A DNA stretch of 64,000 bases from NCBI RefSeq assembly GCF_019112545.1, contig NW_025064924.1:218681-282680 (forward strand), in the 5' to 3' direction. Below, piece after piece: positions 56,701 through 64,000 of the stretch. A program made the translations under genes and the position numbers. Every line of letters begins with the position of its first letter. Position 1 is the stretch's first letter. Under the pieces are notes generated by a model that was not told the origin of the DNA, searched no databases, and saw only the letters and a program-made list of their open reading frames with translations. This stretch comes from Guyanagaster necrorhizus. Its lineage: Eukaryota; Basidiomycota; Agaricomycetes; Agaricales; Physalacriaceae.

Positions 56701-59700
56701 CTCTATCTTTTACTTCTTTGATCTTTGTGTCCTTTCTGAGTTCTTTCTCTTCTCTTTGTAGCTTGGCAATCTGTGCTCTTATGTCTTCACATATTCTCTT
56801 TTTCTTTGGGCAGTCCTGTGACAAGTGTTCTTTCTGGCCACAATTGAAGCACTTACCCTTCTTTTTGAGCCAGTCTATATCTATCAGCTTCCCACTCCTA
56901 GTATATGTTATGCCTGTTCCAGTCTTCTGGGTCTCATAGGAGAGAGTATTTGAGAGTGGCATGCTTGCTTTAGTACTGGTCTGGCTGCTAGGTTTCATAT
57001 TCTGCAGCTAATAGAGTTTACAATCATTCTGGAAATTTGATTGTTCCATCTTCTGTTATTGTCATTCCTTATATATCTCAATGACCTATTTCTTCCATGC
57101 ATCATACCCTTTTGGTATGTTCATTCTGATGTCTAAGATTATCTTGATATATAATAGTGGTGCCTCTTGTTTGAGTGCTTTGACTATTCATCCATCATTG
57201 GTGAGGTCATTATGTATCCCAGCAAGCTTTGTGAGCTGTTCTAGCTTATCAAAGTATTCAGTGGCTAGCTTGTCATCCATCTTGTATTCCTTGATCTTGC
57301 TTTTGTATACCTCCTACACTGCAGAGTCAATAAACTTGTTATTGAGCATCTGCTTGAAAACAGACTGGGATGACAGTCAATGATGCTGTCTGATCATAAA
57401 ATAAAAGTTGAGCAAGATGAGGACCCACTAAGTCTTTGTCTTATCTTTGAGTTATAATGCAGTGAAGGCAACCTTGTTCATATCTGTGCCAAGAAAAGTG
57501 GTGTAGACTTTGAAATACTGTTCACAGTCTATGAGAAACTAATCAATGTTATCTGATGCACTCTTGAAAGAGCAGGGCTTTTGGAGTAGATCAGGTCTGT
57601 ACTAGAGAATGGTGGCATTTTCTGATAGTGCTCCTATTTGGTTCAGGTACTAGTGAAATAGTGATCATTACCATTTGGCTGGCAGTCCAGAGAACAAATA
57701 TAGAGAATTATTGTCAGTGATGAGGCTCCCTATTGGTCCTGCTTTCTTTCACACAATTGCCCTATTCTGTACAGTGAATTCTAACCTAATGGCTTTGGGA
57801 TCATCCTTCATAGGATTCTTCCTGCTCTCTTTAGCCTCATTGGGTGATGGCTGTCTCTCAAGAAGTTGGCTCCTCTGGCTGGTCTAAGAGTTTTGAAATC
57901 CTGTATTCTAAGAGATTGACTATGGTCAGCTGTGAGTAAGCTGAGTAGCTGTAGTTCAGACTGATGATGTCGAGTATGTGTATCAGATGCTACTGATTTG
58001 GATAGAAGATACTATATAAATAGCATGCTTCAGTGTGACTAAGAGGGTTCACAGCATTGGTTTGATCTTGTACTTGGATTTATATGCTGAAAGTAGCCCC
58101 AATTGATTCATAGAGTTATGTTTGTTATAAATAAAAATTACTTGTTCAGTTGCAGCATACTGTAAAATGCCTCTTTTTTTCAGTATTATCTATGACTGTA
58201 TATTCCTTTTCTAGAGGTGATATTAACCAGCTAATGTCCCTCTATAAAACCACTGTTCCTTCTTGATACAGCCTTAAATATTCTTTCTCTCATTTTCATT
58301 GCATTTTTTCAAATAATGCTTTTTTGTCAGTTTCTTTTTTGGTATGTTTTCAATCTCTCCACTTAAGAGGAATGTCCTGTTCCCTCTCTCCATTGTCCTT
58401 ATCCTTTTCCTCATTATTCTTCTCTTTTTCACTGCTCTTAGCAAGAAAGCTGTTAGGCTGATTGTAAATAGATGAAGACTGGAGCTTGATAGTTGTGGAG
58501 GAGCTGGTCATCATTCCAGTTACTGGATCTGATGCTGTTAGAGTCAGTTCTAGGAGGAGACTGCTTGTTGGGTCAGCTAGCACTGATATCAATGTCTCTC
58601 TGGTGGCTGCCATGTGCTCTTTGTTTCTTTAGTTCTCAGCAATATTAGCAGAAGTTTTTATAAAATTGTGGATTGAGGAAGAGTGCTGTGACTCTCTCTT
58701 CAAGGAATCTTCAGAGGCCGTGGTCAGGAATGTGAGCATTGAGAGAGACTCAAAGCCTATAGGCATCAAGTATAGACTCAGAATAAGAGGAGATGGTATC
58801 AGTGTCTGTGATACTGTCTATTCAGAAAGTAGGAGGATAAGTGTTCCTTCTAGTGGCTTTGCTGAGAGTGACAGCTTCTGCAGATCCTGTCTATGGATCT
58901 GTTCCTGCTGGAGTGCTGAGCTCTCAAAAGAGAGAGTCCATTGTTTCTATTTGGAGTCTGTACCAGCTTGGAGAGCCAGACCCCCAAGTGACTGCTTCAA
59001 GCTCATGCTAGCAACATCAGAACTGATGGTCATACTGGGCTTTCTTATACTCATTCTGAGCCTGGGCTACTGTATACGTGACAACACCCTGAGTTTGTTT
59101 TTTTTCATCTTTCCACTCCAACTCTGCTCAAATAGCTGTAGAATAATCTTTTTGCTTGATATGTTTGACATCCCTTTGAGTGATAATATTGAAACTTAAG
59201 AGGTAGAAGTCACTGGAGGTTGATGGGAGGAGACTGAGGGTCAGAGAGATCAGACTGCTATATGGAGTTGCATATAATGAGTCATGTCTGGAATCAGAGG
59301 ATGTGTGCTGAAGGCCTGGAGCCATCTGAGTGGCATTAAGAGAATCTTTAGCATGATTTTCAATTTCATGCTCAGATAGACAGTGGAAGGATTAGAGGAC
59401 AGCTTATTATTAAAGAAGTTGTCAGAGAGGTCCTCATTCTTATGGTCTAGGATTGGAGGGAAGTGCACTGGAACCTATAGGTTTCAGAATCCAGTGAGCT
59501 GATTGTTACTATTTCTGCTGCTTGTTTATTAGAGTTGGAGAGAGTATTAGTATTCTTCTTCTTTTTTAGTATCTTGTAAATTTGAGCTGCTAGGCCTGAC
59601 TTCAGATATGAGTCTGAGTGAGAGCTGAAAGGAGGCTTGGGTGGAGGCAGAGATGTCATGGAAGGAGAGATCAGGTGTGACATTGCAAAGAATTTGCTGT

Positions 59701-59867
59701 ACTTGTTGAAATGCTTGATAGTGTCTGACTATTCAAGCTGCTACTGATTGTCATTCATAGCAAAGTTATATGATGGCAAGTAAGCCTAAAAGCATTTTGA
59801 TGATGGAAGCTAAAAGCTTAAAAGAGTTGTCAGTGAGATTAGAGATTGTAGATGCTGATAATAGCAT
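56690..59867 (-). pseudogene. ORF1 and gag remnants of element I
   Basis: Gag: zinc knuckle CFNCGQKEHLSQDC near 56810-56855, capsid region (about 57150-57570) and acidic N-terminus containing SSIYNQP (58350-58613). ORF1: ATG 59867, then blocks FPPILDHKNEDLSDNFF (59400-59460) and RHDSLYAT (near 59270). The ORF1-frame TAA at 58438-58440 is one base out of the gag frame at the conserved place. Several stops in both. Confidence 0.82.
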
Positions 59868-59925
59868 TCAGTTTTCTTTATGCTTATTGTGTATAAAGAA
59901 AAAGAAGTGTAAGCTTCAAGCTAAT

Positions 59926-60384
59926 TGTTAAGCCTAAGTGACATATGACCAAAACATATAGTAAGTAGAAGCTGTATCATATTTGTACAGTCACATCTAA
60001 GTCTACTATATATATTTATATAGTGTTGTATTCCAAAGCCAATGTAAGAGGCTCAAGATAGAATAGTGAATATATAAACCTTAGCTTAAAGCTGAGAATA
60101 TACAGTGAGAGCTAGCCTACTTATATACTGTTTGTTTATGAAGATAAATATACTCCTATCAATTGTATCTGTCTGAGTCATTATACTCTTTGTCCTTAAA
60201 TATTATTACTACCTACAAAAGCATTGTTGTCCATTATCAAAGAGCATTATTGTGTCAGAAGATAATGATGGACTCAGCCTTGTGATGACTAAGCCTGTCC
60301 CACAATCCTGAGCACTAAGATTAGACACTCTGACTAAGCAAAAATAGGAGTTAAATAAAGATAAAAGTGAAAAAAATCATAACA
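59926..60384 (-). repeat. 5' LTR of element I
   Basis: Reverse complement TGTTATGATTTTTTTC to GGCTTAACA, followed on the minus strand by the primer-binding site AGCTTGAAGCT (59912-59922). Confidence 0.9.
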
Positions 60385-60984
60385 AAATACAAGATGGGAG
60401 ACAAACTAGCCACTGAATATTTCAATGAGTTGGAATGCCTCAGTAAACTCACCAGGATATAGGATGACATCACTAATGACAGTAGGATGGTCAAGATGCT
60501 CAAGCATGAGATATCTCTCTTTTATATTAAGATGATCTCAGATATTGAGATGAACATCCTAAAGGAATATGATGCATGAAAGAAATAAATCACTGAAATA
60601 TATAAGAAATAACAATGGCAGAAGGCTGAGCAGGCAAATCTCTGGAGCAATTGCAAACCTTATTGACCACAGAACACAAAGCCCAGCAGTCAGACCAACA
60701 CTGCCAAGACAAGTACCCCATTAAATAGTATCCTCTTCTGTGGGACTCAGAAGATAGATACAGGCACTATATACACTGAAAGTGGAAAGCCAATGGATAT
60801 TGATTGACTCAAAAAGGAGAGTAAATATTTCAACTGCAGACAGAAGAGGCACCTATCATGGAATTGCCTGAAGAAGTGAACACATAAAGACATCTGGGCT
60901 CAGATTACTGAGTTACAAAAGGAAGAAAAAGAACTCAGCAAGGATATGAAGGTGGAGGAGATAAAAGACAGAGTCAACCAGTGA
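60385..60984 (+). pseudogene. gag: gag 3' remnant of element H
   Basis: Resumes as KMGDKLATEYFNELE, matching element 1 at about 2948. The decayed zinc knuckle FNCRQKRHLSWNC is at about 60827-60868. Ends at TGA 60982-60984. Confidence 0.86.
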
Positions 60985-63900
60985 GTGATTCTACTGGATT
61001 GGCCAAAGAACTTAGTGGTGTATCTCAAACAGCTGCTAGATAAACTAATAGTACTTCTGTACTTACATCTATCATTAAATTATCCACACATTCAAATATA
61101 CTCTGCTTTGCTGTCATAAGATCATTGAAAGAATCACCAAATCCAAACACAATTGCTTACAGGCTGAACAAGGGGAGTGGCCCCTACTGAATGGCTCAAG
61201 CCCTTCAACACTGAATGGACTTGGCATGCTATCAAAGATGCAAAAAGTGAAGAGAAAGCAAAGGCAGTACTCAAAAACTGAGTACATAAGACTTAAACTG
61301 AGCAAATGATCAATAAGATGATTGAGAGGATGAGAAAGATCAAATGATACTAAGCCCTGGAGTGGCTCAATGAACTCAAAGGACTCTGAAAGTATATTTG
61401 ATGATAGAAGACCCCAGAATGAGACTTGACCACTAAGGTCCAGATTGAGACACTTATATCTCAATCCACATATGCAGTAACAGCTCTGATTGACAGTGAC
61501 TGTACTAGAAGTTCTATTAATCATGCTTTCATCAACAAGCATGGTTTACCCACCTGAGCTATGGCCACTCCTATCCTGATATATAATGCTGACAGAATCA
61601 AGAATCAAGCCAGTTTGATTATGGAATTCATCAAACTGCAGCTGACTATTGGAGATCACTCTGAGTGCATTGATCTGGCTGTCATAGATCTGAGAACCAA
61701 AAAAGTGTTTCTCAGTTATGACTGGCTCATCTAGCATAATCTATTGGTCCACTGGAAAACTAGAAGAATTATGTTTGCTTGATATCAATGCTGCAAAATC
61801 CTATTTGAACTATCAGATGAGGACTCTGAAGACCAATGGGATAAAGAGATAGAGAATAGAGAAACCATTCTTGCCATTGATCTAGAAAAAGCCATACACA
61901 TATGGGCCATGCACCATGCCAATGATTTAGCTGCCAAAGCCAATGCAGGAAGAGAGAAGAGGATATTTGAGGAAATAGTATCTGAATGAGCCCAAGATTA
62001 TTAGAACCTATTCAGTAAAGAGAGTTTTGACAAGCTACCAGAACTCAAACTATGGGATCATGCAATTGAACTGATCCCTAATGCAAATGCTAACTTGGAT
62101 TGCAAAACATCTCTGCTCAGAAACCTGAAGCAATATAAACTTGATAAGTTCCTGGACAAGAATTTCTCTAGTGGATGAATCTGACCTTCCAAGTCTCTCA
62201 TGGCCTCCCCTTTCTTCTTCATCAAGAAGAAGAATAGAAAGCTTCAGCCTATCTAAGATTACTGAAAGCTGAATGAGATGATTAAGAATCATTATCCCTT
62301 TCTACTTATCTCAGAACTCATGGACAAATTACATGGCATCCAATACTACACCAAATTGGATATCAGATGGAGATATATAATAATGTATGGATCAAGAAGA
62401 GTGATGAGTGGAAAGCAGCCTTTCAGACCAACCAAGAACTATTTGAACTAATGGTCATATTCTTTAAACTCATAAACTCACCAGCAACATTCCAATAAAT
62501 GATGAATAATATATTTAAAAATCTCATCACTATCAGAAAAGTCACAATCTACCTCAATAACATTCTCATTATATCACAAGATCACAAAGAACATTAATGA
62601 CCAGTGTGACAGATACTTGTGCTGATGAGAAAGCATAGGCTCTTTCTCAAGGTGGAGAAGTATGAGTTCAAAGTCCTGAAAATAGAGTACCTTGAGGTAA
62701 TCATCAGCAAAGAAAGCATTCAGATAGATCTGATAAAGGTGGCTAGAGTAATAGAGTGGCTAGTGTCAACAAAAAGAAAGGAGTTACAATCCTTTTTAGG
62801 ATTCACTAACTTCTACCACTGGTTCATTTGAGACTACAGCAAAATCATCTGTCTAATGACACAATAACAGAGAATATCCTATGGAGTTGGGGGGCACTCT
62901 CAACAGGCCATATTTGATGACCTCAAATAATGATTGGCCAAAGACATGATTCTTGCAATCCTGACACAAGAAGAATGATTCAGGGTTGAGGCCAACTTAA
63001 GTGAGGGGGTGATCAGTGTGGTGCTCTCTTAAGAACAGAATGGAAAATAGTGACCAGTAGCCTTCCTTTCTAAAGTATTGACTGTCACTGAATCCAACTA
63101 TGAAATCTACAATAAGAAGCTTCTAGCAATTATATTAGCACTCACAGAATAGTGACACTACTTGATTGATGCAGTTCAAATTTTCAAAATTTGAACTGAT
63201 TATCAGAACCTTTGATACTTCCATCTTCCCCAAAAGCTCAATCACCAACAGGCACATTAGGTGATGGAATTCTCTGAATATGATCATATACTGCATTATA
63301 AGGCTGAGGCCACCAACAAGAAGACAGATCTCCTTAGCAAATGAGCAGATCATGATCAAGGAGGTGATAACAATGAAAAGATTGTATTGCTAAGGCCTAA
63401 ACATTTCTGGGCTATGATAATGCCAATAGAAGAGGAGATCCATGAATAGATCAAAAGTGCAACAAGGAATACCAGTAAATGGGATCAATGAGTGGCCTCA
63501 TCACTAAATCATAAATGAAAAATGACAAAGGAGGATAGATTGATCTATTATAATAGACAGATCTATATCCTATAAGATCAACAACTTCAAGACAAAATCA
63601 TCATTATCTGTTATAACCATGCAATAGCAAAACACTCAGAAGTCACCAAGACTAAAGAACTGATTCTCCATGAATATTGATGGCTGAAGATAGGACAGGA
63701 CATAGAATACTATATGAAAGAATGTAAAATGTGCTAATAAGAAAAGTCATCAACTCAACCACATGCAGTGCTCCTGCACCTGAATGAGATTCCACAAGCA
63801 CTTTAGACTCACATCTTGGTTGACATGGTTACTGGACTATCTATTTGCAATAGATATGATGTGATTATTATCATTATAAATTGATTCTTGAAAGCTATTA

Positions 63901-64000
63901 TTCTGATCACTTGTTCAACTGAGCTATTATGAGAAAGATGAGCCAAAATTCTTTATGATGAAGTTTATGCCAAATATAGTATATCTCAAGTCATTATTTC
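60985..64000 (+). pseudogene. pol: pol remnant of element H (continues past the window)
   Basis: Protease (about 61440-61760; DSDCTRSSINHAF), RT (about 62080-62870; LRKHRLFLK and FLGFTNFYHWFI at the thumb), RNase H (about 62980-63340) and integrase zinc domain and start of core (about 63590-64000). Many stops. The 3' end and 3' LTR lie outside the window. Confidence 0.88.

Larger units (their letters stand above)
52315..60384 (-). mobile_element. Element I: complete, decayed Ty3 element inserted in H
   Basis: LTRs at 52315-52773 and 59926-60384 (459 bp each), with perfect 5-bp duplication AAATA outside (52310-52314 and 60385-60389). On the minus strand: primer-binding site (59912-59922), ORF1 from 59867, gag and pol, about 8.07 kb in total. 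A full-length reference for the family, although broken by many CpG-type stops. Confidence 0.93.
49162..64000 (+). mobile_element. Element H: Ty3 element running off the window
   Basis: 5' LTR (49162-49618; flank CAATG at 49157-49161), primer-binding site (49622-49632), ORF1 and gag (49676-52314). Element I is inserted at 52315-60384; gag resumes at 60385 and pol from 60985 to the window end within the integrase. Gag sequence rejoins across the AAATA duplication. Highly CpG-decayed. Confidence 0.9.

Noticed and set aside
1..64000. CRISPR arrays, bacterial operons or prophage
   Set aside because: No regularly spaced repeats; introns and LTR retrotransposons show a fungal nuclear genome.
1..64000. 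Envelope-like gene (retrovirus-type ORF after pol)
   Set aside because: In element 1 pol ends at 7434, 34 bases before the 3' LTR, leaving no room; no env-like sequence after pol in the other copies.

Overview
The window looks like chromosomal DNA of a filamentous basidiomycete (Agaricomycetes-like; I cannot name the species). The evidence is short spliceosomal introns in three host loci (a decayed cytochrome P450, an ASTRA-associated WD40 gene, an aldo/keto reductase), and very dense Ty3/gypsy chromovirus and Ty1/copia retrotransposons decayed mainly at CpG. Nearly everything outside about 41.3-47.2 kb is retrotransposon.

Layout. 1-7904: the youngest Ty3/gypsy chromodomain element (element 1), with ORF1, Gag and Pol almost intact. 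It lies in the gag of element 2 (7905-14329, which also carries a solo LTR). Element 2 lies in the integrase of element 3 (14330-15027). One LTR (15028-15480) closes element 3 and opens element 4. Element 4 (15481-26451, gag and pol, plus strand) is interrupted by a solo LTR (16549-16995) and a Ty1/copia element (17172-21961, minus strand). At 26452 a further element, E, sits in element 4's pol on the minus strand.

The region 26.4-41.2 kb makes sense only if about 7.6 kb was inverted. The 3' half of E (26452-30432, minus) and its 5' half (34336-38062, plus) share one 5-bp target duplication (ATTGT), have matching LTRs, and break at the same place in pol. The 3' end of element 4 (33512-34335) now lies on the minus strand. 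A second Ty3 family (Tf1-like) is cut at the same breakpoint (30437-31300 plus and 39634-41200 minus). An unassigned 1.57-kb segment (38063-39633) lies at the far breakpoint.

41.3-47.2 kb is a CpG-containing host island, all on the minus strand: P450 remnant, a complete seven-exon ASA1-like gene, and a complete nine-exon aldo/keto reductase. 47.2-49.2 kb holds unassigned DNA and another Tf1-like pol fragment. Element H (plus) starts at 49162 and runs off the window. A full-length minus-strand element I (52315-60384) is inserted in H's gag with duplication AAATA.

The main Ty3 family has three features that work together. The 5' end of its predicted transcript (AGCTTCGAGCT) is the exact complement of the primer-binding site just inside the LTR (AGCTCGAAGCT), as in self-primed Tf1-type elements. 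It has an extra ORF1 with a predicted N-terminal membrane segment that overlaps gag in another frame, with its stop at a conserved position. Pol lies in the -1 frame relative to Gag and ends in a chromodomain.
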